Source: Methanococcoides burtonii DSM 6242 (GTDB lineage: Archaea; Halobacteriota; Methanosarcinia; Methanosarcinales; Methanosarcinaceae). Taken from it: a stretch of DNA of 64,000 nucleotides. The position numbers were made by a program, and so were the translations under genes. Shown here in pieces: positions 1 through 9,165 of the stretch (positions within the stretch are counted from its first letter, which is position 1; each line of letters starts with the position of its first letter). Under the pieces are notes generated by a model. That model had not been told where the DNA came from. It was given only the letters and a program-made list of their open reading frames with translations, and did no database searches. The DNA is taken from the NCBI RefSeq assembly GCF_000013725.1, contig NC_007955.1, forward strand, positions 2,325,579 through 2,389,578, read 5' to 3'.

Positions 1-54
1 CTAACAGTGTAAAGCTCTCACCTGCCTTGAAAGGTTCAAGGAAGGTGGAAGCTA

Positions 55-1243
55 ATGTCACTGCACGACTACGATGAGCGGCTTAAAGCTGCGGAAAAAC
101 GCATCATGAATGCGTCTTATTCTGAGAATGACAAAAATGTTCTCTTCAGCTATGAGGATGAACTTTTTACAGAAGATCTGAGTCTTTCACGTATATCAAA
201 GTATTTGGGGCAATTAAATAGACTCCGAAATATGATCAATGTTAATTTTGAAGATGCGACTGAAAGAGATCTCAAAAATTTCGTTGGAAAATCCAAATAG
301 ATGGAGAACTTGCCGCATCAACAAAGAAACATTATAAGATATGCATACGGAAATTCTATCAGTGGTTCAAACCAGAGGAGTATTCTTCCATTCTGGAATG
401 GTTGATAATCTGAGAAAAGATCGGTAACTCAAAAGTTCCTGATAATCTACTTACGGAATAAGATCTTTTTAAAATGATGGAGGTATTCAACCATCTGCGC
501 GACAAAGCTTAATTGCAACACTTTACGAATCTGCGGCGAGAATTGGTGAGATGTCTAACCTCATGATCAAGCACGTACATTTTTGATGAACTTGGTGCAC
601 AGTTGACTTCGACTGGAAAAACAGGGATAGACGGATACGCACTATAATTTGTGCACCTTACCTTGCATCCTGGCTTCCCATACACCCAAATCGTGATAAC
701 CCCAAAAGTTATGTTTGGATTAACATCGGGACACGTAGCTATGGAAAACCCATGAACTACAATGGTTATAATGTCCTTTTAAAGAGGACTGCTGAAAGAG
801 CAGGAATTAAGAAAAGGATCTATCCCCATTTGTTCAGGCATTCGAGATGTACAATCCTTGCCCAGAACCTAACTGAAGCTCAACTGGATAAATATGCAGA
901 TTGGGTATCAGGATCAGACATGTCGGGCGTATGTGTCTATCTTTCAGGGAAATATCTTGATGGAGCAATATTAAAGTTGTACGGATTGGAAATCGAAGAA
1001 TCAAAGCCCCAAATATCATTCAAGCGATGTCCACGGTGTGGTACAACCAATAAGGCAACCAATAAGGCAACCAATAAGATCTGCAAAAAGTGTGGACTTG
1101 CATTTAATATTAAAGGTGCTATCGAACTGGGAGACAAATCCGAGGAATCAACAAACAAACTGATTGAAAAGATGAAGGATAATCCTGAGCTCAGGTCTTT
1201 ACTTGAAGACTTGGTGGATAAGGCGCAATTCAACGATGAATGA
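55..1243 (+). pseudogene. Broken tyrosine recombinase (phage/plasmid-type integrase)
   Basis: This is a degraded site-specific recombinase. The first 81 codons (55-300) look like a SAM-like core-binding domain. The same protein continues in another frame from about 282 (residues like DGELAASTKKHYK, then FYQWFKPEE). It then passes through more frameshifts and stops across 400-750, where ESAARIGE (the Arg-I region) can still be read. The last 163 codons (752-1243) carry the HLFRHSR box and the C-terminal LSGK region. By eye, the usual catalytic Tyr two residues before the LSG motif is a Cys (VCVYLSG). A C-terminal zinc-ribbon tail (CPRCG, CKKCG) contains a short NKAT tandem repeat. At least two frameshifts plus the lost Tyr make it inactive. 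It suggests a former integrative element at this edge of the window; no att site was identified. Confidence 0.85.
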
Positions 1244-1288
1244 TTTTTTAAATCATTTTGAGTCAAATGTAGTATTTTCTTTTTTATT

Positions 1289-1843
1289 TTACTCTTCCGC
1301 TACATTTTGAATTTCTATAAAACGCCATATCTGAGCTCTTCCTTGCTTTCCAGTTAACTCAATCTTTTTGTCCTTATTTAAATATCTAATATGTGAACGA
1401 GCACGATTACGGAGGGTGCCATCTCCATTATTTGGCCAAAACTCCTTTAATAGTTCGACTACATCTCCTGTTGTGAACGTATCGGTGAATTCCTCTTTCA
1501 TTCGGTTTAGGACATTGCTATATATTCTGACAAAATTTATTGATGCTACACTTGTGCCTAGATCAGTAATACTATCGTTTGAGTCAGCAATTTGTCCTTG
1601 TTGCTCTTGAATCTGGATCTCCGAATTTGATGCTAGCTGGGCATCATCCTCACTCAGCATTCTGATTATTTCACGTACATCGACATCGAATGTGTCAACA
1701 AACGCCTTTGTAGCATCACAAAGAATCTGTACAACTTTAGATGGATCCTCTGCTTGACTTTCAGATTTAACTGTCAATAACATATCACCAGCTTTGATAA
1801 TCTTGATATTCCCTGCTTCCACATTCCATGGTTTTATTTCCAT
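1289..1843 (-). CDS. Hypothetical protein with winged-helix-like C-terminus
   Basis: The product is 184 residues and I do not recognise its family. It has no signal peptide or membrane segment. The N-terminal half is acidic and mixed helix/strand. A Gln/Asp-rich linker sits near residues 78-95. The C-terminal 75 residues (VVELLKEFWPN, RSHIRYLNKDKKIEL, RAQIWRFIE) have the pattern of a small winged-helix DNA-binding domain. The start ATG follows a GGAGG-like site (the minus-strand reading of 1848-1855). The only structured DNA nearby is a set of 32-bp direct repeats 75 bp upstream, which makes self-regulation or an element-maintenance role possible. That is inference. It converges on the broken integrase. 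Confidence 0.6.
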   Translation of the reverse strand: MEIKPWNVEAGNIKIIKAGDMLLTVKSESQAEDPSKVVQILCDATKAFVDTFDVDVREIIRMLSEDDAQLASNSEIQIQEQQGQIADSNDSITDLGTSVASINFVRIYSNVLNRMKEEFTDTFTTGDVVELLKEFWPNNGDGTLRNRARSHIRYLNKDKKIELTGKQGRAQIWRFIEIQNVAEE

Positions 1844-1918
1844 TAATTTTCCTCCGTATGATTGTTTAGTTACACATTGTTAAGGATGCTCTCGTTTATT
1901 ACACGTTTGCTAATATGA

Positions 1919-2022
1919 ACTAGTGCGTAACTAGTATTTAGTGGTTGCGTTATCGTGCTTAACTAGTAATTGATAGTTATGTCATCGTGCTTAACTAATA
2001 ATTTATAGTTACATCATCGTGC
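1919..2022. repeat. Iteron-like array, about 3.5 copies of a 32-bp direct repeat
   Basis: The core (A/T)TCGTGCTTAACTA recurs with its ATCGTGC part at 1952, 1984 and 2016, exactly 32 bp apart. A more diverged copy (AGTGCGTAACTAG) lies 32 bp before the first. Immediately beyond the array (about 2050-2070) TAACGCGT occurs twice, eight bases apart. The array is 75 bp upstream of the minus-strand gene ending at 1289. It could be an operator array or the iterons of an integrated replicon; sequence alone cannot decide. Confidence 0.7.
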
Positions 2023-2140
2023 GCATTCAGCTCAAATACATCACACACCTGCATAACGCGTTCCTAACGCGTATGTTTTGTCACACATAGGATGCTCATA
2101 ATTCAGGTTAACAAAAGGACACACCGACGTATCATAGTTT

Positions 2141-2359
2141 TCAATGAAGTACCAAATAATAAACAAGATTTTGACTAAAACCACTACTTGTATCAGAATC
2201 CATGACTTTTTGCAAGTCTTCCATGCTTGAAATTATTATGATATTATTAGAAGATGCTTCGTAATTCAACTCTTGTGAATTCAACTCAGCAACGCATCCA
2301 CTATTGCTTAATACAATTAACATTATTGGAACAGCCAATATCTTCTTTTGGAAAGTCAT
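2141..2359 (-). CDS. Short lipoprotein, possible N-terminal fragment of a thioredoxin-like protein
   Basis: The product is 72 residues from the ATG at 2359. I prefer this start over the upstream ATG at 2419 because it places a signal peptide first: Lys-Lys, then a hydrophobic stretch, then the lipobox LSNSGC, where Cys would be lipidated. The mature part is Ser/Asn-rich and reads NNIIIISSMEDLQKVMDS, which resembles the region just before the CxxC strand of archaeal thioredoxin-like lipoproteins. No CxxC follows, so the gene may be truncated. Flanking sequence is non-coding and mobile-element rich. Confidence 0.4.
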   Translation of the reverse strand: MTFQKKILAVPIMLIVLSNSGCVAELNSQELNYEASSNNIIIISSMEDLQKVMDSDTSSGFSQNLVYYLVLH

Positions 2360-2419
2360 GCAATTTGTCATTACGATCACTTTAAAAGATTGAACTGGAA
2401 TGTCCATTTTATTTCTCAA

Positions 2420-2971
2420 GTTCGAAACTCATAACCTTTAGAATTATATAATTATATTGTGCAAGTAATCTATCTTTGTAGATGGATTTGAGCAAAAAAG
2501 TAATGATATTGTCAACAAGGCTTCAATCAATTTGTAGATTTACTTTGCTGGTGGAAAGCACTTCCACGGTTTTAATGATGTTTTCTGCAGATTCAACTGC
2601 CTCTTGAGTTGAATCGACACAACCTGAGAATGCCAAGGGCGATAAACCATTTATTCTCAATGTTCATGTGAGGGGGAGATTGGAAGGATGGGGGAAACTT
2701 ACTCTGATATCTTCTAGCCTCAAATGGGGTATAAGTGAAGGAAGTGATGACTTATGGATAAATGCACAATCATTGTTTCTACAGAGCCATAAAATATATA
2801 AATTCATAAAACATAGAACAAACCATCTAATAAGTGCATAAAGAGTCCTTGTAATTTTCATATGTATTTGAGATATGTCCATTAGACAAAATCCCAATTT
2901 ACAGCCCCTCATCATTGTAAGGTAATTTTAAAGTATGAACATGTCTAATAAAAATCATTTGATTTTAAATG
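2420..2971. other. Gene-poor spacer with a lipoprotein remnant and an orphan transposon end
   Basis: No intact gene is visible. On the minus strand about 2523-2630 can be read as a lipoprotein tail (LAFSGCVDSTQEAVESAE, then a stop at 2523-2525), but its start is not intact. At 2775-2788 the sequence GTTTCTACAGAGCC matches the right terminus shared by the MITEs and IS5-like element nearby, with no partner left end. The rest is AT-rich and featureless. Confidence 0.5.
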
Positions 2972-3102
2972 GGCTCTGTAGAAAACATATCAAAATCAAT
3001 CTCAATAGGCTGAATCGAGATTATATTCCAATATCGTGCAACACATCCAATAATATTTTTAAATTTAATTATTGTCCGAATATTGAGGATTTCTACAGAG
3101 CC
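2972..3102 (+). mobile_element. MITE, copy 1 (131 bp, GGCTCTGTAGAAA termini)
   Basis: The element begins GGCTCTGTAGAAAAC and ends GATTTCTACAGAGCC, giving terminal inverted repeats of about 13 bp. It has no coding capacity. A second copy in the same orientation at 4663-4794 is very similar, including ATCAAAATCAAT near the left end and TTATTGTCCGAATATTGAGG near the right end. The termini match those of the IS5-like element at 5091-5830, which may have mobilised it. It ends 5 bp before the ATG of the following membrane-protein gene. Confidence 0.85.
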
Positions 3103-3107
3103 TTAAA

Positions 3108-4385
3108 ATGATATCTGTTAAAATAATAAAGGAAGCCTTTTCAACCGATGTATTGCATCTGTGGATATCACGGATTGCCTACTATATTCTTCTCTTTTTG
3201 TTTAGTATTGGAATATTGCACTACATTAACGTACTATTTGGCCCTTCAACTTATGACATGACAAGTGCACGATATATGATAAGTGCTCTCATACAGAGTG
3301 AAGCAGCTATAATGGCCATAATTGTTTCATTTAGCCTTGTTGCTGTGGAACTTGCTTCAAGTTCCTATTCTGTGAGAATGATAGACCTTCTCAGGGCATA
3401 TAATCCAGATTTCTGGATATTGATGGTTATTTATATTGGCTCCATGACCTATAGTTTGTTCGTTCTCAAGTCGATTCCAGGAAATGAGGGCAAATATGAT
3501 ATGCAACTACAGATCGCCATTTCATTCTACACTGGAGTTTATTCGTTTCTAACATTATTCCCATACCTATTTAGAACACTTCATATGCTCAAACCTTCAA
3601 CGTTGCTGAATATACAGGCCATGAAACTGACCGCAGGCAGTATCACAACAGATGTCCACTCTGATGCCTACACTGCTCATGAAAATGATCCTATACAACC
3701 TATTATTGATATTATCAGCAGCTCCCTTTTAAATCACGATTTTGAAACAACAAGGAACGGCCTAAATATCATAGGAATGCGTGCCAAAGAAATATTTATA
3801 CGCAATAACCTTGAACCGACCAAACAAAAAATAATTGCCAACTATATCTTTTCCCGCTTGGCAAAAATTGGAAAGTTCACCTTGATACACAGTGACGAAG
3901 ATTCCACATTTATTGTTATCAGGAACCTTGAGATTTTATGGAAGGAATTAGAGAAGAATGATCTTGGTGAATCAGTACTGCAGGCTTCTTCATCCCTTGA
4001 GCAGATAGGGACAGTTGCAGCAGACACAAATCAAAGAAGTGTGTTGTCTACCGTCATTAATCATCTTTATGAAATAGGACAAAAAGCAATTGATATGAAT
4101 TATGATGGAGAATCTTCAAGGGTTATAGATTCTCTTGGTTCCGTTGGTGTTTCCTGTGTGAATAAAAGAATAGATCCCTTGATTGTGGAAGAGATAATCA
4201 ATAGTATTGGCAAACTTGGCATAAAAGCATCAGAAAGTGATCAGGAATTATCTGTATCCAAGTCACTTGATTCTATGAATGCTTTAAAAGGTTCCATGGA
4301 ACTTATAGAAACTCCTGAGTATCAGCAACTATGCCTAAAATCAGAGAATTTTTCAAGGTCAATTACCAAGAGTAATTTATATTAA
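3108..4385 (+). CDS. Four-helix membrane protein, DUF2254-like N-terminus
   Basis: The product is 425 residues. The N-terminal third has about four hydrophobic segments, near residues 20-45, 60-90, 105-125 and 140-165. Phrases such as SFSLVAVELASSSYSVRM and DFWILMVIYIGSMTYSLFVL resemble the membrane core of the DUF2254 family. Residues 180-425 form a soluble, mostly helical region with loosely repeating units (NHLYEIGQKAIDMN, SLGSVGVSCVNKR, SIGKLGIKASE), perhaps an alpha-solenoid. Function is unknown. The gene is bracketed by two same-orientation MITE copies, and the ATG lies just beyond the first, so its native promoter and possibly an original N-terminus have been replaced. Confidence 0.6.
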   Translation: MISVKIIKEAFSTDVLHLWISRIAYYILLFLFSIGILHYINVLFGPSTYDMTSARYMISALIQSEAAIMAIIVSFSLVAVELASSSYSVRMIDLLRAYNPDFWILMVIYIGSMTYSLFVLKSIPGNEGKYDMQLQIAISFYTGVYSFLTLFPYLFRTLHMLKPSTLLNIQAMKLTAGSITTDVHSDAYTAHENDPIQPIIDIISSSLLNHDFETTRNGLNIIGMRAKEIFIRNNLEPTKQKIIANYIFSRLAKIGKFTLIHSDEDSTFIVIRNLEILWKELEKNDLGESVLQASSSLEQIGTVAADTNQRSVLSTVINHLYEIGQKAIDMNYDGESSRVIDSLGSVGVSCVNKRIDPLIVEEIINSIGKLGIKASESDQELSVSKSLDSMNALKGSMELIETPEYQQLCLKSENFSRSITKSNLY

Positions 4386-4397
4386 TAGTCTATCCTT

Positions 4398-4650
4398 TTA
4401 CATATATTCAGAAACAATTGTCATCAATTTGTGAGTTTCCATAATAGGGAAGGTATCGATCTGACAAATGTCTTTCCAGGAAAATGCCGCAGCCACAGAA
4501 GCTTCAGAATCCTTAATATCCACTACAACAATATATCTGGAAGTCGAAAGGTCAATCCATTCACTGATGGATTCCACTCTATTGGGCTATTTTCATTCAT
4601 GCTATCTTCGAGTTATTCCATTATTGTCTTTAGGGTTCCATTTAATTATA
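4398..4650 (-). pseudogene. DUF3303-like protein remnant
   Basis: The minus strand reads EWIDLSTSRYIVVVDIKDSE, then ASVAAAFSWKDICQIDTFP and IMETHKLM, ending at the TAA at 4398-4400. The spacing of the SRYIVV, D-x-x-x-A, W-x-D-x-C-x-I-x-T-x-P residues matches the two intact DUF3303-type proteins at 28750 and 29179. The upstream half (WNPKDNNG and onward) has several in-frame stops and no start. The MITE at 4663 lies directly upstream. I am fairly sure of the family likeness and sure that it is broken. Confidence 0.55.
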
Positions 4651-4662
4651 TGTATGAATAAC

Positions 4663-4794
4663 GGCTCTGTAGAAAACCTATCAAAATCAATATATATGAG
4701 CTGGAATTGGAATTCTATTCCAATATCATGTAACACATCCACTAATTCTTTTAAAGTTGATTATTGTCCGAATATTGAGGATTTCTACAGAGCC
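4663..4794 (+). mobile_element. MITE, copy 2 (132 bp)
   Basis: Same termini (GGCTCTGTAGAAAACC at the left, GGATTTCTACAGAGCC at the right), orientation and internal layout as the copy at 2972-3102. It has no coding capacity and no clear target duplication. The two copies define a 1.83-kb unit with the membrane gene inside. Confidence 0.85.
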
Positions 4795-4872
4795 TTAATT
4801 TCAGATATTTATATCCCCTCTTCTATTAGTGATATAGCCTTCTCTACTGATATTTATTAAGCAAAGGGATTT

Positions 4873-5028
4873 TTACAGCAAAATGGTAATAATAGCCAGT
4901 ACAATAAAGATTATCACAAGCCATTTTGCAATTGTCATGGATAGTCCAGCAACCCCTCTTGCGCCCAGTACATAAGCAACCAGAGCGAATATCAGAAATA
5001 CTATAGCAAGTCCAATTAAATCAGCCAT
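4873..5028 (-). CDS. DUF1328-family small membrane protein (51 residues)
   Basis: This short gene starts at the ATG at 5028 behind a strong GGGGAGGAG ribosome-binding site (minus reading of 5032-5040). The product begins [20 protein letters not shown], continues [17 protein letters not shown] and ends in a second hydrophobic stretch ([14 protein letters not shown]). Two membrane helices joined by a Gly-rich loop (GARGVAG) at about 50-55 residues are the hallmark of DUF1328/UPF0391 (YtjA-like) proteins. Their function is poorly known, and stress linkage is often suggested. It sits alone between a MITE and an IS but is intact. Confidence 0.8.
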   Translation of the reverse strand: MADLIGLAIVFLIFALVAYVLGARGVAGLSMTIAKWLVIIFIVLAIITILL

Positions 5029-5090
5029 TTACTCCTCCCCCTATAAATTTGACTATATTCAGACATTGTTTTATTATAATTTATAATTTG

Positions 5091-5830
5091 GGCTCTGTAG
5101 ACATCCTCTTTTCTAACTTCAACTAAGCCACTTATTTTTATAATAAGAAGTCCCATGTGATTGTTCTCCATCAAACTTCAAAAATTTGTTACTCGTACAT
5201 ATTCTGTTGTTTTGGATACCATATTTAAGAAAACACTTGACCGATTATATAAAAATAGAGACTCTATAGACATTACTGCAATTGATTCCACTGGGTTCAC
5301 AAGTGGTTATTGTAGCAATTATTATTCCTGGCGAATTAAAAAGTGGAGGCGAAGTTACGTTAAAACTAGCATTTCAGTTGTTGTTAGTAAATTTGTAATC
5401 ACTGGTTACAAGATATCTGGTAAATCTGTTCATGATGCAAAACATGCAAAGACATTGCTATCACAATGTCATCGCAATAGGAGATCTATATATTATGTGA
5501 TGGATAAAGCCTATGATTTTGAAAACATCCACGAATTAGCAAGGGGGAAACTTGGATCAATAGCAATTGTTCCACTAAGAAAACGTGAACGAAAGTGAAT
5601 CAAAGAAAGATATCGTAATAACATGTTACGGGAATTCGATAGCAAGATATACTCTATGCGAAATTTGAGTGAAACGATGTTTTCGGTTTTGAAAAGAAAA
5701 TATGGAGAAAACTTGCGTGCGAGAAAGTATAGAAATCAAGTAAATAAGTGAAGTTCAAAGTGATATTGCACAATCTTGACAGATTTATCAAGACTGTGTT
5801 TTTAGTTTGGATGAGGATTTTTACAAAGCC
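5091..5830 (+). mobile_element. Degenerate IS5-like insertion sequence
   Basis: The left end GGCTCTGTAGACATCCTC and the right end GAGGATTTTTACAAAGCC form imperfect inverted repeats of about 18 bp. Between them is a damaged DDE transposase gene. At about 740 bp the element is shorter than usual for the family, implying internal loss near the start of the transposase gene. No target duplication is evident. The right end lies inside the 3' end of the oppositely oriented sulfite-reductase-like gene. Confidence 0.75.
5161..5800 (+). pseudogene. IS5-family DDE transposase, inactivated
   Basis: The longest open part (5161-5598, TTG start directly after a TGA) encodes IDITAIDSTGF (first catalytic Asp), a central region with VSKFVITGYKISGKSVHD, and VMDKAYDFENIHELA (second Asp). 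It is then cut by a TGA at 5596-5598. The same frame continues as ERYRNNMLREFDSKIYSMRN, then LSETMFSVLKRKYG (the region of the catalytic Glu) until another stop near 5748. The C-terminal tail continues in a second frame (KFKVILHNLDRFIK). One nonsense codon and one frameshift are visible, and the N-terminal domain is missing. It is not expected to transpose itself or the MITEs. Confidence 0.8.
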
Positions 5831-6671
5831 CTTTTTTGCACTTCTCAATGCCAATCCTATCGATAACATCTCCCAATCTCTCACCCTCTCTGCCGTGCTT
5901 ACAATAAAGGTCAAGGGTTCTGTCAACAATATCATAGACCTTCTCCAGCTCAAAAAGTTCCACAAGCTTTGTACCTTCACGGGGGAACTTTCCCACCTTT
6001 CCTCCCACAAATATTGTATGCCCTATCTTTTCCGCTTGTAGTGCATCCTTTTTACAGGCGAGGATACAGTCTCCACAGAGTATGCATCTATCTTTGTCAA
6101 TACGAATGGTGCTGCCTGATCTGGTTATGGCATTGGCTTTACAGTGCTTTATACACACACCACATTCTGTGCATGTGTCCTTGCTCCATTTAGGATGTAC
6201 TGTTCCCATGATGCCTAAGTCATTTTCCTGCGGTTTCAGACATGCTGAGGGACATCCTGTTATAGCGATCTTGAACTTGTATGGTACATCTGCTCCGAAA
6301 TATAAATTGTCAAGGCGTTCCGCAATTGTCTGACAGTCTATCAATCCGTGATTGCACACCTGGTCTCCCTGACATGCTACGACTGCACGCACCCTCTTGC
6401 CAGCAACACCTGCTCTTATGTTTGCGTCATCCATGTTACATCTGACAGCATCCGTATCGTTAAGGTCAATAAAAGGTATTTCGATGCCCTGTCGGGACGT
6501 GATGTGCACATATCCTTCGCCATACTTTTCAGCAGCATCCGCAAGGGCTTTTAATTGACCTGCATCCACATGACCTCCAGTGACGCCAATGCGCATTGAG
6601 AACAAGTCTTTCTGTCTTTGGGGGAGAAAACCATTCCTTTTGAGTTGTACGATGTTGAGATTATTTTTCAT
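5802..6671 (-). CDS. Small siroheme sulfite/nitrite reductase-like protein with ferredoxin domain
   Basis: The product is 289 residues, a single-subunit dissimilatory-type sulfite-reductase-like protein of the kind found in methanogens. The N-terminal ferredoxin-like half includes HITSRQGIEIPFI (about 56-68). The siroheme-[4Fe-4S] cysteines fit C100-x5-C106 and C140-x3-C144 (TGCPSAC). A bacterial-type two-cluster ferredoxin is inserted with C167, C170, C173, C177 and C196, C199, C202, C206. The likely activity is six-electron reduction of sulfite or a related small substrate. The physiological role of these short homologues is unsettled. The final residues (LCKNPHPN) are encoded by the terminal repeat of the adjacent insertion sequence, so the native C-terminus was probably different. 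A long spacer precedes the start at 6671, which is divergent from the MFS gene. Confidence 0.85.
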   Translation of the reverse strand: MKNNLNIVQLKRNGFLPQRQKDLFSMRIGVTGGHVDAGQLKALADAAEKYGEGYVHITSRQGIEIPFIDLNDTDAVRCNMDDANIRAGVAGKRVRAVVACQGDQVCNHGLIDCQTIAERLDNLYFGADVPYKFKIAITGCPSACLKPQENDLGIMGTVHPKWSKDTCTECGVCIKHCKANAITRSGSTIRIDKDRCILCGDCILACKKDALQAEKIGHTIFVGGKVGKFPREGTKLVELFELEKVYDIVDRTLDLYCKHGREGERLGDVIDRIGIEKCKKGLCKNPHPN

Positions 6672-6860
6672 ATGTCACATCTCTATATGATGTTTTGATC
6701 GTATCTGTTCGATCTGGCCTAGCTTTGACACATTTAGTATATGCTAGTTTCGTTTTAGTACTGACTCAATTCATTCTCTTTTCTCTTTTTCTGGTCGTAC
6801 AGTGAACTTAATTAAACATCATCTCATCTCTAAGACCAAATTCTCCCAGGACCTCTAAAA

Positions 6861-8015
6861 ATGCAATTCAAACCCTATCACCTTTCATTCCTTGCAGCAA
6901 CTGCCTTCTTTGCAATGGCAGGTGGTGCTATACTTGCTCCTGTCCTTCCTCAGATGGTGGGTCCACTTGGCAGGATGCCCCACGAAGTTGCACAGTTGAT
7001 GACCGTATATACTATTTCCACAGCCATCTTTTCGCTGGTAATTGGTCATTTCGTGGATAGGGTCAATAGGAAGACCATCCTTGTTCCATGTCTTGTGCTC
7101 AATGGTCTGATGGGGCTTCTCAGCTTCTTTGCTACCGATCTTGAAACGTTGCTTGTCCTGAGGTTTGTTCAGGGTGTGGGGATAGCCGGTATGATGTCAC
7201 TGGTAATGCTGGTCATAGGGGATGTCTATGAAGGGCTTGACCGTGTTCACTCCATGGGCAGGATAAGTATGGCTATCGCCATTGGGTCTGTTACAGCACC
7301 TCTTATAGGTGGAGGGCTGGCGACAGTGGGGTGGAACTATCCGTTCCTGTTCTACGTCCTCTCCCTGCCATTTTCCCTTCTGATGTGGATGTTGCTTCCT
7401 GAAACTAAGAATAATTCTCACCACGAAACTGCAAGAGGACTTGGTGAAGCATTACGTGCATTAAAAGATATCAGAATTGCTTACACTGTCTTTCTAAGCT
7501 TTGCTATTTTCTTTTTGCTCTTCTCTATTATCGTTTACATTCCTTTCATGCTCAAAGATATATTCGGGTTCGCAGCAAAAGAAGCAGGCCTTGTACTATC
7601 AATTCAGGGTATCGCTATTATTCTAGTAGCTTCCACTATCAAAAGGATCGCTTCGAAATTCTCATTGCCAGTGCTGATAGGTTCAGGTCTTTTCCTGATG
7701 GCAACATCCATATTTTTAATATCATTTAGTGTTCAGCTTCCAGTACTATTTCTTCTTTTACTGGTATTTGGAGCAGGTTTTGGTCTTACACAAACAAGTA
7801 CCGATACACAAATAATTCAAATTGCACCCTTAAGGTCAAAAGGAGGCGTTCTCTCTATCTACAATACTATGAAATATTTAGGACAAAGTGCTGCTCCGAT
7901 CACATTGGGTATAATTTTACTATATTTTGGTTTGCAAGCTGTTTTCATTCTTTCAGGTATTTTCGGATTGCTTGTAGCAGTAACTACATTCATGGTCAGA
8001 AGCCGGTTTGAGTGA
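6861..8015 (+). CDS. MFS drug/metabolite exporter
   Basis: The product is 384 residues with 12 predicted membrane helices. The motif-A-like loop VIGHFVDRVNRKTI (about 60-73) between helices 2 and 3 and LRFVQGVGIAGM in helix 4 identify a DHA1-type (Bcr/EmrD-like) major facilitator, probably a proton-driven exporter in the cytoplasmic membrane. Substrate cannot be assigned. It diverges from the sulfite-reductase-like gene, and the 190-bp gap should hold both promoters. The alkyl-transferase gene follows 70 bp downstream on the same strand. Confidence 0.85.
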   Translation: MQFKPYHLSFLAATAFFAMAGGAILAPVLPQMVGPLGRMPHEVAQLMTVYTISTAIFSLVIGHFVDRVNRKTILVPCLVLNGLMGLLSFFATDLETLLVLRFVQGVGIAGMMSLVMLVIGDVYEGLDRVHSMGRISMAIAIGSVTAPLIGGGLATVGWNYPFLFYVLSLPFSLLMWMLLPETKNNSHHETARGLGEALRALKDIRIAYTVFLSFAIFFLLFSIIVYIPFMLKDIFGFAAKEAGLVLSIQGIAIILVASTIKRIASKFSLPVLIGSGLFLMATSIFLISFSVQLPVLFLLLLVFGAGFGLTQTSTDTQIIQIAPLRSKGGVLSIYNTMKYLGQSAAPITLGIILLYFGLQAVFILSGIFGLLVAVTTFMVRSRFE

Positions 8016-8087
8016 TAATAACAGGCCGATCGATCTGGGATCAAGAACTAAACACTATTTTATATTTGAAAGAACAAAGTTATTGTT

Positions 8088-8594
8088 ATGTACTATGACA
8101 CAATGCAAACAGACCTTGTAGGTGAGATCCTTCTCGTAGGTGATACTGATGAGCTGAAAATGGTCGCACTTCAGCAAGGCAAAAAAAGATTATCTATCTC
8201 ATCTGAGTGGACACATGATGGTTCTCTATTCTCGAATGCTAAGGAGCAGTTGCAACAATATTTTAATGGTGATCTGAAAGACTTCGATCTTGAATTATTG
8301 CCTGATGGAACTGATTTTCAAAAAAAGGTATGGTCAGCTCTTAGGAATATCCAATTCGGAACCACGGTCTCCTATTCTGATATCGCAAAAGCAATAGGCA
8401 ATCCCAAAGCTGTACGTGCAGTCGGTAGTGCAATTGGGGCAAACCCGATATCAACAATAATTCCTTGTCATCGTGTTGTCAGTTCTTCAGGAAAGTTAAC
8501 TGGTTTTTCAAGTGGTATCGATCTTAAGATATTACTTCTGGAACATGAAGGTCTAAAAGTAAAAGGCAATGGCAAAGATGCTATTGTGGATTGA
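8088..8594 (+). CDS. ogt: Methylated-DNA--protein-cysteine methyltransferase
   Basis: The product is 168 residues, the normal length for Ogt/MGMT. It transfers the alkyl group of O6-methylguanine to its own cysteine in a suicide repair reaction. The active-site box IIPCHRVV puts the acceptor at C127. The HTH-like recognition region (VSYSDIAKAIGNPKAVRAVG, 95-114) and the Asn hinge residue are present, and so is the N-terminal RNase-H-like domain. The ATG at 8088 follows a weak Shine-Dalgarno-like stretch. It is possibly co-transcribed with the upstream exporter. Confidence 0.93.
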   Translation: MYYDTMQTDLVGEILLVGDTDELKMVALQQGKKRLSISSEWTHDGSLFSNAKEQLQQYFNGDLKDFDLELLPDGTDFQKKVWSALRNIQFGTTVSYSDIAKAIGNPKAVRAVGSAIGANPISTIIPCHRVVSSSGKLTGFSSGIDLKILLLEHEGLKVKGNGKDAIVD

Positions 8595-8648
8595 AACCCC
8601 AATGACAAAAATAACTCTTCGATGTGTTTTATTTTTGAGCTCTGTATC

Positions 8649-9000
8649 TTATTTTACAGGGATCGTGAAATAGAACGTAGTTCTTTTTCCTTCTTCAGAT
8701 TCGGCTCTTATATTTCCACCCATAAGTTCTACAAGATATCTGGAAATTGCAAGTCCTAATCCTGTTCCTTTATACTTTCTTGAGTGTTCTCCATCCACCT
8801 GGCGGAACCTCTCAAATATTGTTGCCAGATATTTTCAGGTATTCCTATGCCAGTATCCTTTACATAAAATTCAAGCATGTTCCTGTTCTCTGAGCATAAC
8901 CGGATTCTTTCGTATCCTTATACGTAAATTTGAAGTGAATTGTCAATGAGGTTCATTAAAACTTGTCCAAGCTCGTTTCTATCACAGGATACGATTTAGC
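8649..9000 (-). pseudogene. Histidine-kinase ATPase-domain remnant
   Basis: The minus strand reads ELGQVLMNLIDNSL (N box), then after a frame change [18 protein letters not shown] (G1 box), and after another [35 protein letters not shown] (F and G2 boxes) and a C-terminal FYFTIPVK stop at 8649-8651. The upstream sensor and His-dimerisation regions are missing. At least two frameshifts exclude a functional kinase. No response regulator lies nearby. Confidence 0.8.
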
Positions 9001-9165
9001 TTAGTCCCATACGCATATTGCCTTTACAGTTGACACAAATAGGTCTTGATGTGGGACTCATCATCGGAAGATCAATTATCCGAAAATGAGACATGGTTCT
9101 CTGAATTTGAAATCAAAATAAATTAATGTATTTTAAGTAGTAAATCAGTTAAAAAAATAAAAATG

